A stretch of 23,338 bases of DNA. It comes from Paramacrobiotus richtersi. Its lineage: Eukaryota; Tardigrada; Eutardigrada; Parachela; Macrobiotidae. The notes below the pieces were generated by a model. It did no database searches, was not told where the DNA came from, and saw only the letters and a program-made list of their open reading frames with translations. Made by a program: the position numbers and the translations under genes. The DNA lies in the NCBI GenBank assembly GCA_034698045.1, contig JAQGAU010000838.1:1-23338 (forward strand), given 5' to 3'. Below, piece by piece: positions 9,541 through 21,607 of this stretch. How positions within the stretch are numbered: position 1 is the stretch's first letter; every line of letters starts with the position of its first letter.

Positions 9541-10529
9541 TCAATCAAAGGTCATGAAATACGGATGATGGAGGAGCTCTCCAGCAGTTGGTCGATCTTC
9601 CGTACTGAATTCCAAGCACGAAGCAATCAAATCTAGCAGTTGCCGATTGGAAACGTCTGACCGATCCAACTCCGGTAGTTTCGGCTTAGCAACGCCCATT
9701 CCCACGTTGTAGATTACTGGCGCACCCAGATCACCATCGGGTACGATTTGTCCAGAATGACATTTGCGGATGACTGGAGATGTGCCCGTTGCCAGGACAA
9801 TGGCCACACAGCCGACGCTCCATACGTCAATCTTACCTGATATATTTGCATCTTCCTCTTCAGAACGAACATCATAGCGAATAAGCTCCGGTGCAGCGTA
9901 TTTTGGCGTGTACACGTTAACCTTGATTTGTTTTCCGACAGCCACACCTTCAAAATCGATGATCACGACACGCCCTTCAGGAATATGAAGCACCAGATTC
10001 TCCGGTTTAACATCACAGTGAATCAGCTGGAGAATATGGTTGTGTAGGTAGTCCAAACCGGTTAAAATTTCTCGAAGAAAGCGACGGATTTTACGGTGCT
10101 GAATGGGTTGGTGGTTGCGCGGCGCAGAAGCCCACTCTTGCAGATTACCACCTAAAAGAAGAACAGCTAATCAAATGTAAATACTCTTATCGGCCGACGG
10201 CCGCTAGTACAGTTCATCGCACCTGTATAATGACCGAGTATCAAGGAATAACGCACTTCTTCAGCATTGTACTGAGTGACTTCTACCGCGCAATATTTCA
10301 TAATGTTATCGTGGCTAATGTCTTTAACGAGCATCTCCGCTTCCAGAATGACCGATTGGCGGAAATCCTTCTCGGTAGCGGCGAGCTTCTTGATGACATA
10401 AGATCTTCGTCGACGGTAGACGGAATGGACATTGTTACTGTAGATCTTCAATGGAGCGAGGGAGGAAAAGGAGGAACGTGGACGTAGGTCCAGGATGATC
10501 TGCTCAACGTCTGATGTTTCGACCGTCAT
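9541..10529 (-). CDS. Divergent Ser/Thr-type protein kinase (HCD, DFE, no glycine loop)
   Basis: Minus-strand gene of two exons, 10529-10223 and 10151-9541, joined in phase 1 through a 71-nt GT-AG intron, giving 305 residues. The start is the ATG at 10529. The N-lobe lacks a G-x-G-x-x-G loop (NNVHSVYRR in its place) but keeps VIKK (Lys47) and a helix-C Glu candidate (63 or 65). After the hinge (GGNLQEW, 103-109) come GLDYLH, HCDVKPEN (Asp149, Lys151, Asn154), DFE instead of DFG (168-170), AAPE (188-191), IDVWSVG (210-216) and EDRP near the end. Catalytic and metal Asp are both present, so activity is possible despite HRD to HCD and DFG to DFE. The closing LLHHPYF resembles STE and other cytosolic Ser/Thr kinases, but I cannot assign a family. 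There is no signal peptide or membrane segment, so it is probably cytosolic. It shares its intron position with the neighbouring pseudokinase. Confidence 0.88.
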
Positions 10530-12809
10530 GGTACTACGTTATGACTTTACACACATCTTCACACTGTGTCAGTAACACACTGTCATGATGAAACAATTAG
10601 GGTCTTGTGCAAAGGCAGCAGAGTCTCAAACAGTTGTTTTCTGTGTGGCCGCTGTATAGTAATGACTGAGTGGCGAAAAGTAATCCGGCGTAAGTTTGGA
10701 GAATATATAGAGTTGCAGTGGCTATTCTGGGGGTCGTATGATTTTGTTATCAATAAGGTTTTTAGGTCTGTGCGCTTGTCTGAGCGCCAGTTATATTTCC
10801 TTTGTTTTTAAGGATAGCCGTCAGGTGATCAATGCACTCTTTTGTCTTCCCATGAAGTTTTATGACACTTGCTCATTACCGTTATGGTTTGCAACGGAAT
10901 TAGGGTGCGCTATCGCCAGCTGTGTCTGCGAAGTTGCGAACTACGGTAGCCAATGGGTCTGATTAAAGGGTTTGAAAAAGGCTACACTTTAGCATATTAA
11001 CACTGAGTTCTTATCTCATGACATTCATAAAATGAAAATGTTTAAGAAGCGCAACATGTCCTTCTCGAAACTGAAAAATGTAAGAATGTAAGAATGTTCA
11101 AAACTCAAAAGTACCGGAGTGCATGGTTCCCATGGTTGTGTACAATCTGTTGTTACAGCTGCATTGTAAAAGAGGGGTTCGGAAAACAGGAAATTGTAAC
11201 TATCTTTGCTTTAGCAAATGATAAAAGCTCAAATCTGTGTGCTGTGGTTTATATAGAACTCTACCTCCTTGTTGTATGTAAACCCCATGAACTAGAAATA
11301 CTTTGATTAGTTAATTCTATATAATCTGTTGTTTACAAACAGATGAAATCATCCTTCGCTTTAAACGGTACTCGTATGTTTACTTTAAACGATATATTGA
11401 CGGTTTGATTAAGGACATCCAGCCGTTAATTTATGAAGGTTCCTAATCTGCCATTGGGAATGAATAAACAACATCGATAACAGATTTTATCGACGGCGGC
11501 AAATAATTTTACGATCGAATTTATAGCAGCCTGCTGTACAAAGACTATTAATTTTGTTAATTAACTATACATGCCCTGCAGCTTCGGCCCCTGTACCCCA
11601 CAATGGAACGTGGTAGGTGCGATCGCGATACAATGCATAATCATCGTTTCTGGACCACCGAGACTCATGCATGAGTCTCGGTGGTCCAGAAACGATGATT
11701 ATGCATTGTATCGCGATCGCACCTACCACGTTCCATTGTGGGGTACAGGGGCCGAAGCTGCAGGGCATGTATAGTTAATTAACAAAATTAATAGTCTTTG
11801 TACAGCAGGCTGCTATAAATTCGATCGTAAAATTATTTGCCGCCGTCGATAAAATCTGTTATCGATGTTGTTTATTCATTCCCAATGGCAGATTAGGAAC
11901 CTTCATAAATTAACGGCTGGATGTCCTTAATCAAACCGTCAATATATCGTTTAAAGTAAACATACGAGTACCGTTTAAAGCGAAGGATGATTTCATCTGT
12001 TTGTAAACAACAGATTATATAGAATTAACTAATCAAAGTATTTCTAGTTCATGGGGTTTACATACAACAAGGAGGTAGAGTTCTATATAAACCACAGCAC
12101 ACAGATTTGAGCTTTTATCATTTGCTAAAGCAAAGATAGTTACAATTTCCTGTTTTCCGAACCCCTCTTTTACAATGCAGCTGTAACAACAGATTGTACA
12201 CAACCATGGGAACCATGCACTCCGGTACTTTTGAGTTTTGAACATTCTTACATTCTTACATTTTTCAGTTTCGAGAAGGACATGTTGCGCTTCTTAAACA
12301 TTTTCATTTTATGAATGTCATGAGATAAGAACTCAGTGTTAATATGCTAAAGTGTAGCCTTTTTCAAACCCTTTAATCAGACCCATTGGCTACCGTAGTT
12401 CGCAACTTCGCAGACACAGCTGGCGATAGCGCACCCTAATTCCGTTGCAAACCATAACGGTAATGAGCAAGTGTCATAAAACTTCATGGGAAGACAAAAG
12501 AGTGCATTGATCACCTGACGGCTATCCTTAAAAACAAAGGAAATATAACTGGCGCTCAGACAAGCGCACAGACCTAAAAACCTTATTGATAACAAAATCA
12601 TACGACCCCCAGAATAGCCACTGCAACTCTATATATTCTCCAAACTTACGCCGGATTACTTTTCGCCACTCAGTCATTACTATACAGCGGCCACACAGAA
12701 AACAACTGTTTGAGACTCTGCTGCCTTTGCACAAGACCCTAATTGTTTCATCATGACAGTGTGTTACTGACACAGTGTGAAGATGTGTGTAAAGTCATAA
12801 CGTAGTACC
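10530..12809. other. Gene-free central region spanning the palindrome axis
   Basis: 2.28 kb between the two kinase copies, which are head to head, so it is two mirrored 1.14-kb upstream regions. It would contain the kinase promoter, but I see no confident core element. Open frames of 67-81 codons here have no domain, and the 67-codon frame over the axis exists on both strands only because of the symmetry. There is a short GTAAGAAT duplication near 11079-11094. Confidence 0.5.
11661..11678. other. Palindrome axis (no spacer)
   Basis: AGACTCATGCATGAGTCT is the innermost 18 bp, with its axis between 11669 and 11670. No loop, adapter-like sequence or telomere-type repeat separates the arms. Confidence 0.95.
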
Positions 12810-13798
12810 ATGACGGTCGAAACATCAGACGTTGAGCAGATCATCCTGGACCTACGTCCACGTTCCTCCTTTTCCTCCCTCGCTCCATTGAAGATCTACA
12901 GTAACAATGTCCATTCCGTCTACCGTCGACGAAGATCTTATGTCATCAAGAAGCTCGCCGCTACCGAGAAGGATTTCCGCCAATCGGTCATTCTGGAAGC
13001 GGAGATGCTCGTTAAAGACATTAGCCACGATAACATTATGAAATATTGCGCGGTAGAAGTCACTCAGTACAATGCTGAAGAAGTGCGTTATTCCTTGATA
13101 CTCGGTCATTATACAGGTGCGATGAACTGTACTAGCGGCCGTCGGCCGATAAGAGTATTTACATTTGATTAGCTGTTCTTCTTTTAGGTGGTAATCTGCA
13201 AGAGTGGGCTTCTGCGCCGCGCAACCACCAACCCATTCAGCACCGTAAAATCCGTCGCTTTCTTCGAGAAATTTTAACCGGTTTGGACTACCTACACAAC
13301 CATATTCTCCAGCTGATTCACTGTGATGTTAAACCGGAGAATCTGGTGCTTCATATTCCTGAAGGGCGTGTCGTGATCATCGATTTTGAAGGTGTGGCTG
13401 TCGGAAAACAAATCAAGGTTAACGTGTACACGCCAAAATACGCTGCACCGGAGCTTATTCGCTATGATGTTCGTTCTGAAGAGGAAGATGCAAATATATC
13501 AGGTAAGATTGACGTATGGAGCGTCGGCTGTGTGGCCATTGTCCTGGCAACGGGCACATCTCCAGTCATCCGCAAATGTCATTCTGGACAAATCGTACCC
13601 GATGGTGATCTGGGTGCGCCAGTAATCTACAACGTGGGAATGGGCGTTGCTAAGCCGAAACTACCGGAGTTGGATCGGTCAGACGTTTCCAATCGGCAAC
13701 TGCTAGATTTGATTGCTTCGTGCTTGGAATTCAGTACGGAAGATCGACCAACTGCTGGAGAGCTCCTCCATCATCCGTATTTCATGACCTTTGATTGA
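12810..13798 (+). CDS. Divergent protein kinase, mirror copy
   Basis: Identical mirror copy of the minus-strand kinase, with exons 12810-13116 and 13188-13798 and an intron of 71 nt. The 305-residue product is the same: Lys47 in VIKK, HCDVKPEN with Asp149, DFE at 168-170, AAPE at 188-191. It faces its twin head to head across the 2.28-kb central region. It is likely the same locus counted twice if the palindrome is an artefact. Confidence 0.86.
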
Positions 13799-15198
13799 GA
13801 GGTGACCTTTTATGCTGTAAATAGCCGTGATATGATAATGTGATCTGCTTCTGCTATTGTGATACAGTCAGATTTTTATCATATTTATTTCGCCTTTTCT
13901 TTAAATTCATGTTCATTAGACTGTCCTCGATGTCGTAATTGTGTTTTTTGTCGCCAAAGCTGTCTACCATTTGCATTCCATTTCTAGTGTTCTTAATTAC
14001 GCTTCTTCAAATCTATAGTAAAACCCAAAACCTTACCGAATTCGTGAACATTTTTCGTCGATATAGAGCGGACACGGGCATACGCTGTAATGTACTGTAC
14101 TACCGTCGTCTGTAAGTTTGTGAGTAATTACATATTATTATGATATGACAACGATACGTTACATACATACGATATGACTTCATGTGACCTCTTATCGAAA
14201 TGGGTTTATTTAGGCTGATAACAGTAGTCAGGCTTTGGCGTAAGCGGACTTGCAGGTTCAATAACCTTTTGTGTTATCTCCTATAACGGCGGACTGATAT
14301 ACACAACTCGCTACTGCAGGTGCATAGCAATGCACCTGCATGTTGTTGTTCACTACAGTATAGTAAACATTCTCCCGTAAACCGTCAAGCTAGACTATAT
14401 TATATAGATGGGGAACTTCACGATTTTTTCTTAATGAATTTCATTTAGTGCCAGCGTGTATTGAAACAGTTATCAAATCAGATGGAAGTCTGAATTAGAA
14501 ATGTTCCACCGTTACTATCAACACTATTCCACATAGTAGTATTCCAGATACAAAACAATCCGCGTTCCGTGTTATATTAACTTTGTTTGACAAAGGCCAA
14601 ATTGCACGTTTGGTAAATACGCGACCAGTGAACAGATTCTGATTGACTTCTTTAACCTTCCTGCTTGCTAACTTGGAAGAGAGCCTATGACGCAAATACA
14701 GTACAAGTTTTAGTTTTTTGAAATCAGCTCAAGGGATCACAAAGCAAAGAACAGAGAAAATCCCATTCTGCATACGGCATGTGACAGTCCAGAAGCAACT
14801 AGTGCTGCAATTCTTTTTAATTTACGCGTCCTTGAAATACTTTCTACCACGGCCAACAGAAACAAGTTCTGGACATAATTTCTTGATACGAACGGTATAG
14901 ACGAACTTCATTGCATTAAAGTAGTCTAACAAGAACAAAATCCATCAAGTAATCAAAAGAACAACCAAACATTTATGAAGATTCTGAATATCTTTGGGTA
15001 AATCAAAAGGCAGCAATCTATATAACTAAAGCACAAGACAGTAATTATATAAGTGCTACAGTGTACAAGAATTACCAACACACGATTTGCGGATTGTAAT
15101 ATCTAGTAGCAGAACAGTAATACTCATATGCGAATCTGCGATTATCGAGGGCAAAATCCCAAATGGTCTCCAGTGTCAGCCGTGCATTTACCATTCAC
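13799..15198. other. Intergenic, mirror of 8141-9540
   Basis: Exact inverse copy of the region between the convergent genes. It contains the 11-bp-stem hairpin at 14315-14340 and nothing else recognisable. Confidence 0.5.
14315..14340. repeat. 11-bp stem-loop, mirror copy
   Basis: Reverse-complement copy of the 8999-9024 hairpin, with the same perfect stem. Confidence 0.8.
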
Positions 15199-16085
15199 TC
15201 AACGGACCCGTATGGGAATCTCTTCGGCATCCAAGGAATCTCCTTCCACAGAAACACGAGGACTAAGTTTATTTCTCACAAAATCATACTCCATCAGCAT
15301 TGCCGCGGTTGGCCGTTTCTCCGGCTCATACGTAAAGCACAACTCGAAGAACTGCTCTAAATCGTCATCTCCTTGGCAAAACATCCTGTACTCCGGCCGA
15401 CTAGTCCCGTTGCCCACCAGTAGCGTAACCGCCACAAAAGCATTCTTCTCCGTATTCAACAAGATGTCATCACCATTTCTCGTCGTTCTGTACAGTCTCG
15501 GGTCGTTACCGGTTAAAATATACAGGCAAAGACAACCGAAGCTCCAAATATCAGAGCGCTGCGCTATATCAATGTCGTTTTTATCAGCTCCGCGTAGCAC
15601 CTCAGGCGCACAGTATAGAATGCTTCGGACAGCTTGGTCAGGATGTTTCTTCAGAAATTTACTGTCGATTTCGCGCTCGATACGTTCTTGAAGAATGACG
15701 CCGCCGGCTTCGGTGATGTGCAGTAAATTGGGCCGGAACTCGAAACCGGCGCGTCCTTGCACGTGAAGGTTCCGCAAACCCAGCAAGGTAGAGGTCGACA
15801 GGGCGTCAAGCAGTTCCACGCGACTGGAGTGAGTGTGTCGCTGGGACATTAAGTTCTCGATAGTTCCAGCTATAAACACAGAGAAATGCCGGATAAAATA
15901 TAGGCTGATGTACTGTGATCCCATTCATTTGTATTGAGGAACATGGTTAACAATTCTCAGTATTTTTCAACCTACGCACCTGCACTATGGGTCCATTCAC
16001 CACTTTCATCGGAGGATGTCGTTGATCGTCTCCTATTCAGTTTTTTTACGACGGCATTGCAGGGAAGTGCACTGTACCACGGCAT
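15199..16085 (-). CDS. Pseudokinase, mirror copy
   Basis: Mirror copy of the pseudokinase, with exons 16085-15980 and 15869-15199 on the minus strand and a 110-nt intron. The same 258-residue product lacks the N-lobe, HRD and DFG and retains APE and SDIWSFG. No difference from the left-arm copy is visible. Confidence 0.78.
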
Positions 16086-16715
16086 CGTGTAAACACTGCG
16101 TCTAACAGTCCCGCGGACAAAACCTTAGTGTAGTCGTGAAAGTGGTCGTTTCTTTTTCATAGCTTCAGACGACCACGAAAACAGTCAGCCTAGAATTATC
16201 AGGCTTCAGTACAAGATTGCACTTATATTGGAAATGAAAACTGACTAATTAGCTAGACAGTGGCCGACTGAGAGACGACAACCTAAATTGACCGATTAGG
16301 TTGATAATCAGTGATGTCATAATACACACATTTGTCCCACATGCGAGCTGACGACCTGTGATATGTCTGCCAAGCTGCCATCTGACTGGTGCACAAAGGA
16401 TGGGTTCCATATCGATATAGAATAAGTCGATACACATTATTACCGGTATTGTTATCAAATGTCAACTTAATAATGTTCCTGTGGTTTGTTCTGCTTTTCG
16501 AAACGTGACCTTGATGGTGCCACTGACCTCTTGACATGTGGCAGTTTGTACACGAGTTTAATAACAATATTAAAGTAAACAACGATGACAGAACATCACA
16601 CAAACTCGCAGTGCTTCACTGTACACATCAAAACAGAAGTATTACAGCAGAAACGGAGTATATTTCAAAAACAACCCACAATCCATGCAGATTTGAAGGG
16701 CTATCAGTTCGCTGT
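16086..16715. other. Intergenic, mirror of 6624-7253
   Basis: Inverse copy of the lectin-pseudokinase spacer, with no supported gene. Confidence 0.45.
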
Positions 16716-18053
16716 TTACAACAGGAAGTAATTGACGAAGCTAACCAAGATGCAAATACCAATCAGCATTACAAATCCTAGAATCAACAGAATGATTAAA
16801 TACAATTTCACTTTTACGTTGTTGTAATGCAGTGAATGTACCTCGACCACTTGTACCGGAATCAATCTCACACAGCGGACTTCCGGAATGTGTGCAGTTC
16901 CAGAACCCGAACTGATTACCGTTACCATCAAACCCCATGCAGTTTTCGTTTATTTGCACCTTGGATTCCAGATTGTGTACCACTTTGGAAAAAAATATTC
17001 TTGTGCAGTATTTACAATGTTTTGAGCATAATAATCAGTATACATTGTCGATGAAAGCAGCTTAATTTTCCATTGTCTCAAGCGTATGTACCGGTATACA
17101 AATATACTGCGAAACACTAGGAAACTAATCCTACATAAATATGTACTATCAGCCGACATATCGCTTACTATCATTGAAATCCTTATCATCCGATTCTTTC
17201 CCTGTCGACGGATTCATATAGGTAGTTTTTGTGGAATGTGGTCGGATCATGCCGACCCAAGGGCCGAGATTCCATCTTCCCAATGATTTAACTAACAACG
17301 AAAACAATCACTTGCCACTCGCATATAATCCACTGATAAACTACATATTATTGGTAATCGCAGTTTTATTGTTAGTTCTTGCATGCTGCCGTTGAACTGT
17401 GAAGACTAGTTTCGAAATTTATAGTTTGCGTGTCAAACAGCGAATGTAAGCAGATCAAACAGCGAAGCCTCAAAAGGTTATCCTCCAGCTGTACGCAACG
17501 CTTTTTACGTTTGAATTTGGATTAAATGTCAGTTTAACAGCTATAATATAGCTCGCGTTATTTTAAAATGAAAGGATCATGTTAAAAAATTCAACTGAAA
17601 GACAAACAGGTTTCGAAACTCGGTTGTAATGATAAAACTAGGTATACCGGTATCGCGCAGGAAATAATACTCTGCCATGCTGTTGACTTCCGCCAAATGC
17701 GCTGTCGGTCCAAACATTTTGCAGAATGCTGCTGTTTCCCAGAAATTTCCTCTGTATAAAAACAAGATCGATACAAATCAGAAGCTATTTATACCGCGTT
17801 ACTGTTTCCATTAATAACAACTGCATATTGTTGATACGTATCCCTGCAAATACCATTGCAATAACAAGAGCATCAGATAAGAATTCGCTTCGAATTATAT
17901 GTCATTGAGAAGGAAATAGATGTGCAAATACCCGGGAAAATCGGTCGCGAAGAAATAACAATTATTCTGGAATTTTATCCACATATCCGGGCATTTAGCA
18001 CACATCGCCACTTTGTATAGTATAGCGATACCGACGAAGAATGCGGCCTTCAT
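16716..18053 (-). CDS. C-type lectin-domain protein, mirror copy
   Basis: Mirror copy of the lectin gene on the minus strand, with exons 18053-17932, 17751-17648, 17291-17169, 16982-16842 and 16777-16716. The 183-residue product is the same, with signal peptide, six lectin cysteines, no calcium-ligand motifs and an optional hydrophobic C-terminus. Reading through the last intron would stop at 16741. Confidence 0.8.
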
Positions 18054-19129
18054 GGTCGTTATAAAATTTACAGCAAAAGAAAAAATAATTATGCAAAGGG
18101 AAGGTTGCACGGGATAGACTACACTCAAAAATGACAAAAATTTGGCAGTGTAAAAGAACGCAGTGAAGGAAACCTGAAAAACAAGTAACTGCTAGTATAT
18201 GTAACGATAACTCACTGAAGCTAAAAAAGGCTTATCAGAGACACGAACTGCTTTTCAGATGCGGCTAGCAGATTAACATTGACCTTTGGTTGTTTGTTTA
18301 CTTCGAATATCTGCTGTACAGGTTAATGCGTACCACAAAAACCGCAAAGATACCGCAAGTGTCCTATATAAAATCAGATGTACTCCGAGTGCAGTTGCAC
18401 AGCCACTGCATAAAAAAATGTTATACATTGCAAATATCTCTCTACACACACATACGTATGACATTTCATTCGATAGGCCTATATTTAATGTATATTTAAT
18501 ATTTCTAATAAAAAATCTCTTATAAACTATCTCTAATAAATATAATAAATCTCTTTGGGGTTTTGACGCAAAAGTTGCTTCTACACCTCGGAATAATTCT
18601 GCATAAATGTTTTTGCATTTTCGTACGTTCCTAAAATCGAGTTTCGGTACAAACAGCATTGTATATGTACAAGTGTGAATACCAGTGTCACGTTTGTATT
18701 TCTCGCACGTGGAACATTGCTAAGAAAAATCCCCGGCCCGTAAAGAGCACAGAATTATATAGTCTAATTGTGAATACTACACAACGTAATAAGGTAGGAA
18801 TACTTATTATAGTCTATTTATTGTAATACAACATAATTAAAATATGTAACAACTATCGGTGCGAACATTCCATTAAAAAATAGGAAAAGAAAGCAGCATA
18901 ATTGTGCAGAAATTGTGGTAAGCTAGCCATAAAGTAGCCTATTAAAACTGCACCACAGTGTATCATACAACAGTGGTTAAAATATCGATTGACATGCATA
19001 TTATTGCAGATACTGTATCTGTACATTTTGACACCACTACAGTAAAAACCAAAAAAATGGAAGTTTTCTTACACAGACTGAGAGCACAGTTACGAGTATA
19101 TACACAAAAAAAACAGGACCCTCAACCAA
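18054..19129. other. AT-rich intergenic, mirror of 4210-5285
   Basis: Inverse copy of the stretch between repeat-protein and lectin genes. It includes the putative poly(A) signal at 18817-18822 for the minus-strand repeat-protein copy. Confidence 0.45.
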
Positions 19130-20535
19130 TTACTCCTTGTCCAGTTTCTGTCGAGCCGTTTCCCACGCCTTATCCTCATCATTCTTCTTATACGGCGACT
19201 CGGGCGTCAGCGTCGGATCTTCCTCCGGATACTCGAAATCCTTCTCCAGATTCTCTCGCCGCGCCCGGGTCTCCTCGCTGACCTTGTATGGTCCCTCCGG
19301 GGTCAGCGGACTGCCACTGCATGCCATAACAACAAACACAAGAATACAGTAATCGAAGGAGCCGGAGAGGTCATTAGATGGTCCTAATTCTGTGATCGCT
19401 CTATGCGCTGTGTTTGTAACTGTTTTATGTGGAGCAGGTATTGTATGCACCAAATAGTTTTGGTTGCCGGCAAGTAAATCTAAATACATACAATACGTGC
19501 TCCACATAAAACAGTTACAAATACAACACATAGACCACAGGCTACGGATTTAGCACCATCTTACGACCTCTCCGGTATAGATGTTCGTTCATGAACCGTG
19601 GTTTTTTAGGGGTTTTTTTATTCAACATTCTCATGATACGAGTACTCGTTCTATGCTCGCTTTAATCCGAAGCGGATATGTCTTAAGTTATACAGGCATC
19701 ACATCCACTTACCTCCCATCCCTGGACCCTGGGCGCACCCACTCGACATCTTCGTACTCAAAGTCCCGTTCGAGATTCTCCGGGCGGGAGCGGGTCTCGT
19801 CGCTGGTCTTGTACGGAGACTCGGGACTGCCCTGGACCCGGTCGGTCTTTTGGCGTTTGGTGGTCTCGTACTCGTAGTCACGGTCCAGATTCTCTTTGCG
19901 GATGCGGGTCTCGTCGCTGGATTTGTACGGGGATTCGGGGGTCATGCCGGCCAGTTCGTCCCGCTCGCGTTCCAGGTCGAGACGGTCGCGGTGTTCTTCA
20001 CTATCCGAGCGCGGAACCTGATGAATTAAAATGCAGAACATTGCATCAAGTTATTCAGTGCTCATCCGAAGAGTGTTTAATGCGTAAATCCATTTCATCC
20101 TTTGCTGCGCTTATTAGTCAAATATGGCTCATAAGTCAACGACCATCTAAGCACTTATAACAATGCAGGTAGATTGGATTATGGTCATATCCAAATGGTG
20201 CTAATTCTGTCTAATATCTAATGAAAATAAAATATGATATCGCTAATCTTGAATATAAGGAATTAAATCATTCCCTCAAGGATGAGAAAAATCACTAGCT
20301 CGAACTTTAAGTTTAAGTACAAGCAATTTTGTTGAGTCTCATATACGTTCTTCCCAACGAGTGTTTTCAGAGCCACTACTCTACGAATTTCGTTATCACA
20401 TTTAACGTTGCTAACGGGTGTAATATGCCGTGTTTGATCAGACATTCAAAACCAAATTATGCGATCGCCTTTCACGCTTACCTTCGTTGTTGTCGTGATA
20501 ACAATCTTTTCCCTGACACTCTCGACACTCTCCAT
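19130..20535 (-). CDS. Charged four-repeat protein, mirror copy
   Basis: Mirror copy of the unrecognised SPYK-repeat gene, with exons 20535-20482, 20017-19713 and 19316-19130 on the minus strand. The 181-residue product is the same. Its second intron carries the mirror of the 214-bp hairpin. Confidence 0.8.
19362..19575. repeat. 214-bp imperfect hairpin, mirror copy
   Basis: Mirror of 3764-3977 within the second intron of the minus-strand repeat-protein gene. The arm mismatches are the same. Confidence 0.85.
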
Positions 20536-21607
20536 GTTGTAGATTGTTAACTGAAAACTACCCGTCAATTAGTCTGTATAATAAGGACTCTTTAAATTCC
20601 AACGTTAATAAGGGAATACTGGGGATTTGAGATAAATATGGTTAATATTTCCAAGCAAGTGTAATTATCAACACTTGCAGGAGACCCGGGTTAATCCCAA
20701 AAATCAAAGACTGCCTTTCATCTTTCATATACAATACACGATCAGTGCGTTAAAGCCTGGATATGTGACATGGTGTTAAGGCCACCGGCACGGATCGATA
20801 ATCCCTCAGTCTACTCTGGGTCGGCCGTAGCATGCATGCTCGATCAGCACTGCGATCGATGCGTGACGAACAGAATGCAGGAATATTTCGGTGGAGTAGA
20901 CACTGTACGAGTAAAGGGCGGTGTAATGTGCTTTTAAATGAAAATGTTGTATACTCAAGACTACGGCTAAAACAATATGGATAGGACTTGACTGGCTACC
21001 GTAATAGCGGGTTTTTTCCACCGGAACAGGAAGATTCAAGTGCCGCTGACGGGAGACGGGTGGTTTTGAATCATTTGAGCGGGCTGTCTTGAGTTTCTTT
21101 TGTGAGTTTTGTAGTATAGTACTTCTGCGTTTGGTTTGACGTAACGTACTGCAAAGATGACATTGATAATGCGTCATTTTCCAACACACGAACAAATTGG
21201 TCGTACAGCTGCAGAGAAGCTTCTGTATGTGCAAAACTGATAGTTATGCGCCATAATGGATAATTCCAGTTGAACAGATATCTATACAAATAATTGGTGC
21301 AATAGCACAAGGAATATAAGCCGTGGCAAGCGAAACCAGACTTAATGTTTCATAAATAAACTTTGTTTTATTTCCGAACTCCCGTAGCTCTCCGCGCTCT
21401 TTTTCCTAGTGTAGATCGAAGCGCAAATGGTGGTTTTTAGTGATTAGACGCAGCACACAGTATGTAATGAGCATCGTATAAGATTCCGAAGCTGCACCCG
21501 CAGGTGATGCAAACAACAGCAAATGAGTGCGTTTTCTAGTACGTAATTACCAAGGAGTTTTTTATTTCGTCATAACCGAAAGTCCGCACGGATTCATGAT
21601 AATTACA
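20536..21607. other. Intergenic, mirror of 1732-2803
   Basis: Inverse copy of the spacer between the Kv and repeat-protein genes. It has the Kv poly(A) signal at 21561-21566 and no supported gene. Confidence 0.5.

Noticed and set aside
11565..11774. 67-codon open frames on both strands across the palindrome axis
   Set aside because: They read the same protein on each strand only because the sequence is self-complementary. There is no domain, and the frame would be an artefact of the junction.
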